This document shows, one piece after another, positions 26,401-33,637 of a stretch of 64,000 nucleotides of DNA; position 1 is the first letter of the stretch, and each line of letters starts with the position of its first letter. This stretch comes from an uncultured Lachnospiraceae bacterium (GTDB lineage: Bacteria > Bacillota > Clostridia > Lachnospirales > Lachnospiraceae), in NCBI GenBank assembly GCA_910583605.1, contig CAJTXN010000005.1:1-64000 (forward strand), in the 5' to 3' direction. The position numbers and the translations under genes were made by a program. The notes under the pieces were generated by a model, which saw only the letters and a program-made list of their open reading frames with translations, ran no database searches and was not told where the DNA came from.

Positions 26401-26882
26401 TAGGTATACAGAAGAATAGAAATGTTTGTTCCATTCTGTATATGGATTTAGATAATTTTAAATACTACAATGACAATTTTGGACATGAAGTTGGTGATTT
26501 AATTCTTGTGTCTTTTGCAAATGTTATCAAAAGTATTTGCGGAGAAGACAGTTTTGCAGTCAGATACGGCGGTGATGAGTTTCTGATCATTTTATATCTG
26601 GATAAAGCAGAGGATGTGGAGAATGCAGCAAAAAGCATTTATAATACCATAAAAAATGAAGCATCATTTCAGGGACTGGTAGAACAGATGGTAGGACACA
26701 GCGTGGATATCAGTGAATCAAACAGGGTATCCTGCAGTATAGGCATAGCCTGCGTAAATCAGGCCGAAGGAGCCAATTCCTTTGAAAATGCATTAAAGAG
26801 AGCCGATGATGCTTTGTACTATATTAAGAGAACGAATAAGGGACGTTATGAAATATGGGATAATATTAAAGATTTATTATAA
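23469..26882 (+). CDS. Large TPR-containing GGDEF protein (diguanylate cyclase)
   Basis: A 1137-residue protein. The N-terminal about 250 residues look like a STAND/AAA-type domain without a P-loop (a Walker-B-like KPIIVIFNKIHLAG is seen). Residues about 280-720 are helical TPR-like repeats, followed by a GAF-like segment and a C-terminal GGDEF domain. The active-site motif RYGGDEF (GGDEF at 1034-1038) is intact, so c-di-GMP synthesis is likely; the usual inhibitory RxxD motif just upstream is absent. The build resembles MalT/AAA-TPR sensors with an enzymatic output. The start lies 12 bp after the DUF4446 gene. Confidence 0.85.
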   Translation: MKRIGDNRVDKYFEKLEKILHDKINGVGRLSNNFLLVKYYDNKGITRELADAVKSDNKYIYFYHEFNATRIPEAYEPFLIWIKYIFDNYIDMNLDEFFEVCKIYNPHRIILKSYFETGITRREEFLLLNEIEFETDKLYQGLLNMITFASKIKPIIVIFNKIHLAGTSTMKFINKIFSGEDTGNMVIIAAFKNNVPGLKGKSVIWNELINNFIDINCVYDWDDFGELEDNSKNEKEIVSLEFDETELEATMVKIKNMCDLLALNQASDYLGFLYHKYEVEKYDISNDLKFKLYKLYTKNCIELRKISDAYEAINNLKVLAVSKDKKFDYYIMRTYLELSNEKYDEAKKLIEKAKKLIDINEERKIVFLQIIAHIADYSNWRGAWFYKDITSDQMSIIEKCEKYNYKNILAHIYIYAFDNNSSLYYKADGLEHRLKFFNKGIRIAEEMGNDSLLLDAYHKALLIASSNGFIDVSDYFYLEKCMPICKKNNNLNEEAMTYIGLGYNRCTCEEFDKANEYFNKALIIYYSVEDISYMGETLYNMTINAILGEDFKSADSYITTCLAAMENLRKNSKIRVCHVAKLNALKALCCYRLGNIYKCKIYLNNTKRMIDYVLSFREEEETYYYWSDDLFLYYFIKGMLLRDGGKYESAEEHMDKANYYSMKADGSTFFTYTQCMIEKAKLYMLIGRKESAIYALEQAIDYCVNNNLKKQRYKVLLAMREITGENRILDTDTDGLKNEQLTWDNGTFELSLRGITLNNITQLIKNIGIYNRSIEEKERVQFLSKWTKLLNASVSSVDEMINDSIKAFENNFGIDNCIYIKIEDGIPKVKFSDADIILTEEKVDRIYQYVIKNTREFAVSKLDANFYDYEDIMSVFGSARIASFMLIPIVVNEDINCIVVMYMFMHNTWYSNLSKYILNNESLSLFTSSFRQMVDAVEREKIHAELREMNNRLKTIALTDNLTGLFNRQGLQYNINKIGIQKNRNVCSILYMDLDNFKYYNDNFGHEVGDLILVSFANVIKSICGEDSFAVRYGGDEFLIILYLDKAEDVENAAKSIYNTIKNEASFQGLVEQMVGHSVDISESNRVSCSIGIACVNQAEGANSFENALKRADDALYYIKRTNKGRYEIWDNIKDLL

Positions 26883-26904
26883 TTCAGTCAGAAAGGTGTA
26901 ATCT

Positions 26905-27822
26905 TTGGAGGTTATATGTACCAGGGATATTAATATAATTATGCATAGTTATTTACGTACTGTAGGGTTCGGCGGTCCGGATTGCAACAGAAATGTCAGG
27001 TATTTATTGGACAAGATCATTAAAGAAGATGAAGCTATCAACAATTCGGCAAAACACGAAGGGGAGTCGGTGGAAATCTTTAAGCATTTTTCTCCGAATA
27101 TGGGGATAACTTTTCATGGAGAGTTTTTAAGCAGCAGAGAATTTCATTGTGACTTTTATTATCCTTTTGCATTGCCTATGAAATATATTCATTATGATGA
27201 AATCGTTATTGAAAAAAACGTAATGAATATGTCATTTTATGCTTCCTGTGAGGATAACCGGTTGGGATTTTCGGTGATTTTTTTCATACAGAATGGTTTG
27301 GACTATATTAATTTTGACAATAACAGAGGAATATCCAGAATATCTGCAAAGGTGGGGCTGACGGCCATGAGTCTTTCCGGTAAAATATTAATGCCCGTGA
27401 AAAAGGACAGCTCTTTTACCTCTATGTCAGATGAACTGCGCAGATACAGGGGTGAAGTTCTAAGGGAAGCAAAAAAGGGAAATCAGGAAGCAATTGATGC
27501 CATGGCTTTAGAGGAAATGAATGAATATAATCAGATCTGCAAACGTGTAATGAATGAGGATATTCTGACAATCGTGGAATCCAGTATAATGCCTTATGGC
27601 ATAGAGTGTGATAAATATCAGGTGATTGGCGAAATCAGGGATATTGTGGAAGATAAAAACGGAATCAGTGATGAAGAAATCATAGAAATGCTGATTGAAT
27701 GTAATGATATCAGTATAACGGTGTTTATCAATAAAAATGATTTAATGGGAGTACCGAAAATCGGAAGAAGATTTAAAGGTGTGGTTTGGCTGCAGGGCAG
27801 GATTGATTTTGAAACCGTATAG
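26905..27822 (+). CDS. DUF3881 family protein
   Basis: A 305-residue cytosolic protein that fits DUF3881, a Lachnospiraceae family of unknown function (start MHSYLRTVGFGG, then DFYYPFALPMKYIHYDE and FKGVVWLQGRI). The TTG start at 26905 has AAAGGTG at ideal distance, but family members usually begin at the methionine encoded at 26941, so the first 12 codons are doubtful. It lies 22 bp behind the GGDEF gene and before tRNA-Arg. No catalytic motif or membrane segment is visible. Confidence 0.75.
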   Translation: MEVICTRDINIIMHSYLRTVGFGGPDCNRNVRYLLDKIIKEDEAINNSAKHEGESVEIFKHFSPNMGITFHGEFLSSREFHCDFYYPFALPMKYIHYDEIVIEKNVMNMSFYASCEDNRLGFSVIFFIQNGLDYINFDNNRGISRISAKVGLTAMSLSGKILMPVKKDSSFTSMSDELRRYRGEVLREAKKGNQEAIDAMALEEMNEYNQICKRVMNEDILTIVESSIMPYGIECDKYQVIGEIRDIVEDKNGISDEEIIEMLIECNDISITVFINKNDLMGVPKIGRRFKGVVWLQGRIDFETV

Positions 27823-27845
27823 TACAGACATATGTTATTTAAATC

Positions 27846-27874
27846 TTGACTGAATATTGTTAATATGATAGAAT
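27846..27874 (+). promoter_or_regulatory. Promoter of tRNA-Arg
   Basis: TTGACT (27846-27851) and TAGAAT (27869-27874), 17 bp apart, end 26 bp before the tRNA-Arg gene. Confidence 0.65.
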
Positions 27875-27900
27875 TAATGAGTTAAAAATATATTTAAACT

Positions 27901-27974
27901 GTCGCTATAGCTCAGCTGGATAGAGCGACCGCCTCCTAAGCGGTAGGCCGGAGGTTCAAATCCTCTTAGCGACG
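27901..27974 (+). tRNA. tRNA-Arg (CCU)
   Basis: A 74-nt cloverleaf with acceptor stem GTCGCTA/TAGCGAC, discriminator G, anticodon loop CTCCTAA (anticodon CCU, arginine AGG codon) and T arm GAGGTTCAAATCCTC. CCA is not encoded. The DNA behind it contains gene debris, as often seen at tRNA integration sites. Confidence 0.95.
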
Positions 27975-28369
27975 CTGGAATTTCCGCTGGAAACATTGAT
28001 TTTTCAAGGTTTTCGGCGTTTTTTATTTTTCAAAAAGGATTTGAACTTGTAGCAACGTGCGATAAGGAATTTAGAGAACTGGTGAAGATAGCGGTAGAGA
28101 AACTAAAAGACTAATCTGTATTTTTGTTTGAAAAAATGAAATGTGGGAAAGAATGAGCGACTATCAAGAATATTGTGATAATGATAGCTTAAAAAATTTT
28201 TGTGATTCAGATGATTTAATGGACTGGTTATCGTAGCAGCTATGGATGTGACAGGCTACAATATAAAAGACTTGCACAGGGTTTGGGAATCGAATATAAT
28301 ATAATCTATAAAATCACAGTATTGCGATTTCTGCTGTCGCAAAATTTTTCTAAGACATGGAGGTTTAAT
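27975..28369 (+). other. Gene-poor stretch behind tRNA-Arg with possible gene remnants
   Basis: About 395 bp without a convincing gene. A start-less frame at about 28038-28114 ends in KEFRELVKIAVEKLKD and a stop. A 31-codon ORF at 28141-28236 encodes an acidic peptide (DNDSLKNFCDSDDLMDWLS) but has no ribosome-binding site. A third open fragment follows. They look like decayed genes of a lost mobile element next to the tRNA, but none can be assigned to a family and no integrase or direct repeat of the tRNA 3' end is visible. Confidence 0.4.
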
Positions 28370-29599
28370 ATGATCGAAAAAAAAGTGGAAAATAATACTA
28401 GAAACAGAAATGTAGTATCATCCATACTGATAGTAGAAGTAATGGTATTTATAACGCTGCTGATCAGCGAGTTCTATCTGATTAAGAGGATACCGCAGAA
28501 TTATCCTATAATTCTTGGGGGTGGAATATTTGTAATAATTGATGTGTATCTGATTACCGATGAAATTATTAAAATAATAAATAAATGTTACAAACAGAAA
28601 ATGTTGCAGATTGAAGAATATATGAAATCCCAAAAGGCAATTTATTTATGCAGTAAAAAGGGTTTTGAAAGCATAACTGAAAAGCTGGAGGAAGTTGATA
28701 AAAGCACCAGGGAAGCAATTGACAGTTTGTTTTCCGGCCAGAAAACCATTGGAAAAACCATTATTAAGAAAAATATGGAATCATTGGCGGAAGTAAGAAC
28801 GGCCGTAGAAACATTAAATCTTCAGATTTCTGAATTAAAGCCGAATAAAAATAATCCGGATAATTTATCTACAGGTATCGAACACTTTGAACAGGCTGTC
28901 ATTACTGCAATTCAAAACAGCAGCGAAGAGTTTTCTCAGTTAAAAAATGAATGTGTATCAATCAGAGAAGCATGTGGAATCTTAATTGAAAAGCTGGATA
29001 ATATAAATATTGAAGAACTATTGAAACAAAACGTAAACCAAATGCCAGAAGAAAAGCCGACGCCGGAACAAGAGCAGATATTGGGTTATGTACCGGAAGC
29101 AACACAGGAAGATGAGCCGGAACAGATTTTGGAACCGGAGCTGACATTGAATCGAGAGCCGGAAGAGATACCGGAGCTATTGCAGGTACAGCCGTCAGAA
29201 GAGCCGGTTTTGGAAGAATCTCAGGATTTACTGGGGGAAATGGGAATTTCTGAATCTGATGGATTATTCAACAGTGAAACAGAAAATGAAATAATGAATC
29301 AGGATATCTTTGATGACGAAAGTATTTTAGCAAACCTGAATGAGTTTGAACAAATGGATTTATTGGGAGATTTCAATCTGAACCTGGATGATGAACAAAT
29401 TGAAACAGATACAGAAGCGGAATCAACCGAATCTGAGAAAACAGAAGAGCCGGAAGATATAGAGGAACAGATGGAAATCACACCGCAGCAGGAAGCTGAA
29501 CCTGAGAAGGAACCTGTACAGGCTCCGGATTTATCAGACCCGAATAAGCAGATGTCACCGGACGATATAGCTGCATTGATTGCATCCATGCAGTCATAA
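28370..29599 (+). CDS. Membrane-anchored coiled-coil protein with acidic tail
   Basis: A 409-residue protein I do not recognise. Two hydrophobic segments (about 16-38 and 46-66) anchor it. Residues about 70-230 form Lys/Glu-rich coiled coil, and residues about 235-395 are a Glu/Pro/Gln-rich, probably disordered segment. It closes with MSPDDIAALIASMQ, which resembles the short S-x-D-[DE]-I-x-A-L helix at the N-terminus of FliM; a docking peptide is a guess. The ATG at 28370 follows GGAGG; the frame upstream of it is not used. It is followed by the exonuclease gene 44 bp later. Confidence 0.7.
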   Translation: MIEKKVENNTRNRNVVSSILIVEVMVFITLLISEFYLIKRIPQNYPIILGGGIFVIIDVYLITDEIIKIINKCYKQKMLQIEEYMKSQKAIYLCSKKGFESITEKLEEVDKSTREAIDSLFSGQKTIGKTIIKKNMESLAEVRTAVETLNLQISELKPNKNNPDNLSTGIEHFEQAVITAIQNSSEEFSQLKNECVSIREACGILIEKLDNINIEELLKQNVNQMPEEKPTPEQEQILGYVPEATQEDEPEQILEPELTLNREPEEIPELLQVQPSEEPVLEESQDLLGEMGISESDGLFNSETENEIMNQDIFDDESILANLNEFEQMDLLGDFNLNLDDEQIETDTEAESTESEKTEEPEDIEEQMEITPQQEAEPEKEPVQAPDLSDPNKQMSPDDIAALIASMQS

Positions 29600-29643
29600 G
29601 AGTGGGATTTGAATGTAATTAATATGAATAAAGAGAGAACGCC

Positions 29644-30630
29644 ATGAATTACATTGTTTTTGATTTGGAATGGAATCAGACGATTAATCAGAACAATAAG
29701 AATAAAACGGATTTACTTCAATTTGAGATTATTGAAGTCGGAGCCGTGATGCTGGATGAAGATTTTAATGAGATTTCAAGATATTCCAGTCTGATAAAGC
29801 CTGTTCTGCACCGGAAAATCCATCCGATCATAAAGGAAATAACGAAAATAACAGATGAAGACCTGCAGACGGAGCGGGATTTCAAAACCGTTATATCCGA
29901 GTTTTTTCAGTGGTGCGGGAAAGATTATATCTTATGTACCTATGGAAATCAGGATTTAATGGAGCTTCAGAATAATCTGGAATATCACGGAATTAATACT
30001 ATGGAACTGGGTGTACAATGGTCATATCCCATGATGTATATTGATGTTCAAAAAATATTCGGTCTGGCAAAGAATGAAAATAATGAGCAGTATTCTCTGG
30101 AATCCGCGGTGATACAGCTAAATCTTGTACAGGATAAAGAATTTCACAGGGCGTTGGAAGATGCCGTATATACCGGACAGATTTTGGCGAAATTGAAGCG
30201 TGATCTGATCTCAGGAAATTATTCGCTGGATCATTATCGGATTCCTGAAAATCAACAGGAAGAAAAAGAAATTAAGATCAGCGGACACAAAGAATTTATT
30301 TCAATGGGATATGAAAATAAAGAACAGTTATTAGAGCAGCCTTATCTTTATGTGACGAGATGTGTCATATGTGACAAAAAATGCAGAAAAAAAATTAAAT
30401 GGTTTACGGATAATTCAAAGTATACCTGTATATCGGTCTGCCCGGAGCATGGAATAATGGAAGGGACCATTCATGTAAAGCAAAACAGAATCAGGAATGT
30501 ATATTATGCCATAAGAAAAGTAAGTTTGATAAACAATGAAGAATTGGAAAATATAATTGTAAAAAAGGAAAATATAAAAGAAAAGCGCCGCCAGAAGAGG
30601 CAGCGCGAAAAGAATAAAAAAATTTTATGA
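29644..30630 (+). CDS. DEDDh-family 3'-5' exonuclease (KapD/ERI-1-like)
   Basis: A 328-residue protein with an N-terminal DnaQ-type nuclease domain. ExoI is FDLEWN (D7, E9), ExoII lies around DYILCTYGNQDLMEL, and ExoIII is FHRALEDAVYTGQI, giving the H-x4-D of the DEDDh subclass. The closest named relatives are KapD/ERI-1-type exonucleases, so RNA 3' trimming is possible. The C-terminal part has four cysteines (CVICDKKC ... CISVC) that could bind zinc. The extreme 3' end of the gene contains the terminator of the convergent gene. Confidence 0.8.
   Translation: MNYIVFDLEWNQTINQNNKNKTDLLQFEIIEVGAVMLDEDFNEISRYSSLIKPVLHRKIHPIIKEITKITDEDLQTERDFKTVISEFFQWCGKDYILCTYGNQDLMELQNNLEYHGINTMELGVQWSYPMMYIDVQKIFGLAKNENNEQYSLESAVIQLNLVQDKEFHRALEDAVYTGQILAKLKRDLISGNYSLDHYRIPENQQEEKEIKISGHKEFISMGYENKEQLLEQPYLYVTRCVICDKKCRKKIKWFTDNSKYTCISVCPEHGIMEGTIHVKQNRIRNVYYAIRKVSLINNEELENIIVKKENIKEKRRQKRQREKNKKIL
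30575..30606 (-). terminator. Terminator for the convergent gene, inside the exonuclease coding end
   Basis: On the minus strand GCGCTGCC (30599-30606) pairs with GGCGGCGC (30585-30592), including one G-U pair, and is followed by TTTTCTTTT. On the plus strand the same position is a C-A mismatch and no T run follows, so the signal is strand-specific. Confidence 0.7.
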
Positions 30631-30637
30631 TTGCTTT

Positions 30638-31387
30638 TTAGAAATGTCCGGTATTGGATTCACGGTAAGTTTCCAACAGTGCATCCAGTTCATCCAGAAA
30701 ACAATCCACACAGCCATAGAATGCATCATTATTGCTTGGATTATTAAACTTTTCTTTAATGGATTTCAATTCGTGAATTGCGGCGTCGATTCGTTTTCTG
30801 CCGGAATCATTGAGATAGAGCATATATCTGCTCCGCTCATTCTCTTCCGGTGTCAGTTTTCTCAAAATAACCTGAACATTCGGTTTTTCTCCGATATAAC
30901 GGTATGTTATGGAAGGAGATGCATGATTAAATAAATGCTGTAAATAATTAATGTCACCAGTAGAGCGGTAATATCTCCATGCAAAAGTCTTTCTCATTGT
31001 CTGGGCGCCGATGGTGCTTAATCCCAGAGACCTGCCGGCAGTTTTAAATACTCTGTATGCCTGTTCTCTGGAAAGGGGAGCCTTAGAACTGGCATGTCCG
31101 GTAATCAGATACGCATTCATATCCTTTCCGGCTACATAAGAGTTAATGGTTTCCTGTACGTTTTTCGGTATCTGGTAAGAGCGCTCAATCTTTCTGGCAC
31201 CGATAACAACTGTTATCACTTCCTTTTCATATACATCCCGGTTTTTTAGCTGTAAAATATCCTGAAGCAGAAGACCGGTTCCGATTCCAAGTTCAAACAT
31301 AATATAATATTTATCGTCTACTTTTCTTAAGGCCTGTTTAAATTTTTCTAAAGTTGCCTCATCTTTTATTGGTGATACCCAACCCAT
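30638..31387 (-). CDS. Tyrosine-recombinase-like protein lacking catalytic residues
   Basis: A 249-residue protein with the fold of the phage-integrase catalytic domain: GTGLLLQDILQLKNRDV, GAQTMRKTFAWRYY, FNHASPSITYRYIG. The first catalytic arginine of the TGLR box is Leu (L40) and the histidine of HxxR is Gln (Q129). R132, H155 and the nucleophile-position Y164 remain. There is no N-terminal SAM-like DNA-binding domain, and a roughly 75-residue charged C-terminal extension follows. It is probably a DNA-binding or regulatory protein rather than an active integrase. AGAGGTG precedes the ATG. Confidence 0.75.
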   Translation of the reverse strand: MGWVSPIKDEATLEKFKQALRKVDDKYYIMFELGIGTGLLLQDILQLKNRDVYEKEVITVVIGARKIERSYQIPKNVQETINSYVAGKDMNAYLITGHASSKAPLSREQAYRVFKTAGRSLGLSTIGAQTMRKTFAWRYYRSTGDINYLQHLFNHASPSITYRYIGEKPNVQVILRKLTPEENERSRYMLYLNDSGRKRIDAAIHELKSIKEKFNNPSNNDAFYGCVDCFLDELDALLETYRESNTGHF

Positions 31388-31417
31388 AAAAACACCTCTT
31401 TCATTTATTTTAAATTT

Positions 31418-32857
31418 CTATCTATATTTGTTACGTTTATTTCTTCTGTGTCGTTTTCGGCTTATTCTGGTTGTTTTAAGAAAATACAGAATTACCAGTA
31501 AGACTAATATTATAACAACCACTGCTAAAACTACCCAGAGATTAATTGTTATATATTCGTTATCTGCAGGTTCTTTTTTTGTTTCTTCTTCGATTTTAGG
31601 ACCGAAATTAAAGTGGTTGTTTTCTTCTTTATTCACAATGAGGGTTGCAGAGCCTACGGTTCTGTCACCCAGTTTATATTCCAGCCGGGCGAACACGTCC
31701 GGGTTCTCTTCTGAGAATGTAAGATTGGAAGAACATTGTTCCAAGGTAATACTGTTCGGCAAGACTGCATAATCATCGGGACTGATTTGAATCAGTGAAG
31801 AATCCTCTGAAAAAATGGAACTGCCGTTGCTGGGTGTGAAATTTGTCTCATTTTGAGAAATGTTTGTCAGACTGAAATTATTAAAACCGTAATCCAGAAG
31901 AAGTTTTGTATCATTATAGACATTCTGGCTATTGGATTTCATTACCACGCTGATCAATGTCATGCCATTTCTTCGGGCAAAGGTTACGAGTGTATTACCG
32001 GACTGGTCAACATAGCCGGTCTTTCCTCCGAGAATACCGTCATAGTAAACGGCATTTAACGGAAACAGCATCTTGTGACGATTGGCAATAGGCTGAGTCT
32101 CTGTTTTAAGATTTGTGGTGGGCAGCGTATAAGTAAGCTGGGACTCAACTTTTAAAAACTGATCGTTTTTAATTGCCTCTCTGGTAATCATGGCCATATC
32201 ATAGCACGTGGTGTAATGATTTTCATCAAACAATCCGTTGGGATTGCAAAAATGCGTATTCTGGGCGCCACACTGTACAGCACGGGAATTCATCATATCG
32301 GCAAAGACCTGAATGGCAACAACGGATTCATTGTATTCCTGTCCGGCGGCATCCAGTTCGGCAATCCGCTTTTCATATTCCGGCTGTTTTTTTGCAATAT
32401 ATTCAGCCACGGCATTGGAAACTTCATTTGCAGAAGCCAGCATAATGGCATACAGACAATCATTCAGGGAAAGCAGTTCTCCCTGATCCATGCTTACATG
32501 TGCGGCTCCGCTTTCCAGTGAATATACGGAATAATGCGAAAATTCTACCATATCGCTGAGATTACCATATTCCAATGCCAGCATGGTGGTCATTATCTTT
32601 GTAATACTGGCAGGATACATCTGGTTGTGGCAGTTTTTTTCATATAACACGGTTCCGCTGGCAGCGTCGATCAGTACGCCGGCTTCCGCATATATGGAAG
32701 GATATGACGGCCATTCCGTATTTACGTAAATGGAAGTCTGGGATGAATCTGCCGGTTCATCTGCAAAAACCGAATGAAGGTCGACAGCCTGAAACACGGA
32801 TAAAATCAGAGCCGGTATCAAAAAAAACGAAACAAACGATTTTATTTTTTTTAGCAT
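31418..32857 (-). CDS. D-alanyl-D-alanine carboxypeptidase (DacA/DacF type)
   Basis: A 479-residue penicillin-binding protein (peptidase S11) that trims the terminal D-Ala of peptidoglycan stem peptides. A signal peptide (1-32) is followed by the catalytic motifs SITK (S84, K87), SAN (142-144) and KTG (in GGKTGYVD). A C-terminal membrane helix (LWVVLAVVVIILVLLVILYFL) and a very basic tail replace the amphipathic anchor of classical DacA. AAAGGT precedes the ATG. It lies downstream of the V-ATPase operon but has its own promoter. Confidence 0.92.
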   Translation of the reverse strand: MLKKIKSFVSFFLIPALILSVFQAVDLHSVFADEPADSSQTSIYVNTEWPSYPSIYAEAGVLIDAASGTVLYEKNCHNQMYPASITKIMTTMLALEYGNLSDMVEFSHYSVYSLESGAAHVSMDQGELLSLNDCLYAIMLASANEVSNAVAEYIAKKQPEYEKRIAELDAAGQEYNESVVAIQVFADMMNSRAVQCGAQNTHFCNPNGLFDENHYTTCYDMAMITREAIKNDQFLKVESQLTYTLPTTNLKTETQPIANRHKMLFPLNAVYYDGILGGKTGYVDQSGNTLVTFARRNGMTLISVVMKSNSQNVYNDTKLLLDYGFNNFSLTNISQNETNFTPSNGSSIFSEDSSLIQISPDDYAVLPNSITLEQCSSNLTFSEENPDVFARLEYKLGDRTVGSATLIVNKEENNHFNFGPKIEEETKKEPADNEYITINLWVVLAVVVIILVLLVILYFLKTTRISRKRHRRNKRNKYR

Positions 32858-32898
32858 TTAAGTATATTACCTTTCCCACAATTTGTATTTTCTTGTCT

Positions 32899-32927
32899 AT
32901 TATACTAAAACAAAAAAATAAATGCAA
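32899..32927 (-). promoter_or_regulatory. Promoter of the carboxypeptidase gene
   Basis: On the minus strand TTGCAT (32922-32927) and TATAAT (32899-32904) are 17 bp apart. The -35 hexamer lies inside the downstream arm of the preceding terminator stem. Confidence 0.65.
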
Positions 32928-32963
32928 TAAAAAATGATAAAACTTCTCATTTCTTATTGCATT
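32921..32963 (-). terminator. Terminator of the V-ATPase operon
   Basis: Arms 32947-32963 and 32921-32937 form a 17-bp stem that is complete on the minus-strand RNA with one G-U pair, followed by a T-rich run (TTTATTTTTTTG). It starts 19 bp after the atpD stop. Confidence 0.7.
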
Positions 32964-32981
32964 ATGTTATAAATTAATTCG

Positions 32982-33602
32982 TTATTTGGAATGCATTCGT
33001 TTAATAACTTTTAATCTTGTAAACTCTTCACGTTCTTTTTCCTCCAGAGCATTTGTAATATCCCTGGTAATCGTTTCGTAATTGGGAATGGTAATATTCT
33101 GCAGTGCGTTTGCACGCTTTTGTGTCTTTTTAATATTATAAGCCAGACGGTATGCAGAGTTTTCTATCATGGAAAGTTTTATGGTAAGTTCTTTCACCTT
33201 TTCAAATCCGGCTTTTGCTTCATCCAGGGATTCTCTTGTACTGAAAAATGCATATGCAGGATAATCTTTTCCGGTATCGTCATATTCCACCAAAGGAATT
33301 TCCGTACCCATAATACTTCTGGATTTAATAGTCACGGAATTCTCAATGGGAACGGCATGGGCAAATTTCTGAACTTCATTAATTCCCATCTGAATATTGG
33401 CTTTCTGCAATGCCTGATAAGCGGAGGTGTAGGTTTCATTTATTTCCTGCTGAATATCTTCTGCCTTGTCTATCAGAGCCATAAGTTCACGAATCAGAAT
33501 ATTCCGTTTTTTATCCATAAGTTCATATCCCTGTTTTGCCAGGGCAAGAGAATTTTTTGCTAATATCAGATTTCCTTTAGTCGGAAAGGCATTAGGATTC
33601 AT
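32982..33602 (-). CDS. atpD: V-type ATPase subunit D
   Basis: A 206-residue central-stalk (rotor shaft) subunit, two long helices with Lys/Glu-rich coiled coil at both ends (NAFPTKGNLILAKNSLALAKQGYELMDKKRNIL; KKTQKRANALQNITIPNYETI). The ATG at 33602 is preferred because GGAGGTT lies just ahead; the earlier in-frame ATG at 33614 overlaps that site. It is the last gene of the operon and follows the B subunit. Confidence 0.93.
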   Translation of the reverse strand: MNPNAFPTKGNLILAKNSLALAKQGYELMDKKRNILIRELMALIDKAEDIQQEINETYTSAYQALQKANIQMGINEVQKFAHAVPIENSVTIKSRSIMGTEIPLVEYDDTGKDYPAYAFFSTRESLDEAKAGFEKVKELTIKLSMIENSAYRLAYNIKKTQKRANALQNITIPNYETITRDITNALEEKEREEFTRLKVIKRMHSK

Positions 33603-33637
33603 GTTAACCTCCATTTTCAGGCAACTGCCGATATATT

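Noticed and set aside
28036..28047. GGATTTGAAC near 28040 as an inverted copy of the tRNA-Arg T arm (attachment site remnant)
   Set aside because: The match is only about ten bases, in inverted orientation, and is common to many T arms; attachment repeats are direct and longer.
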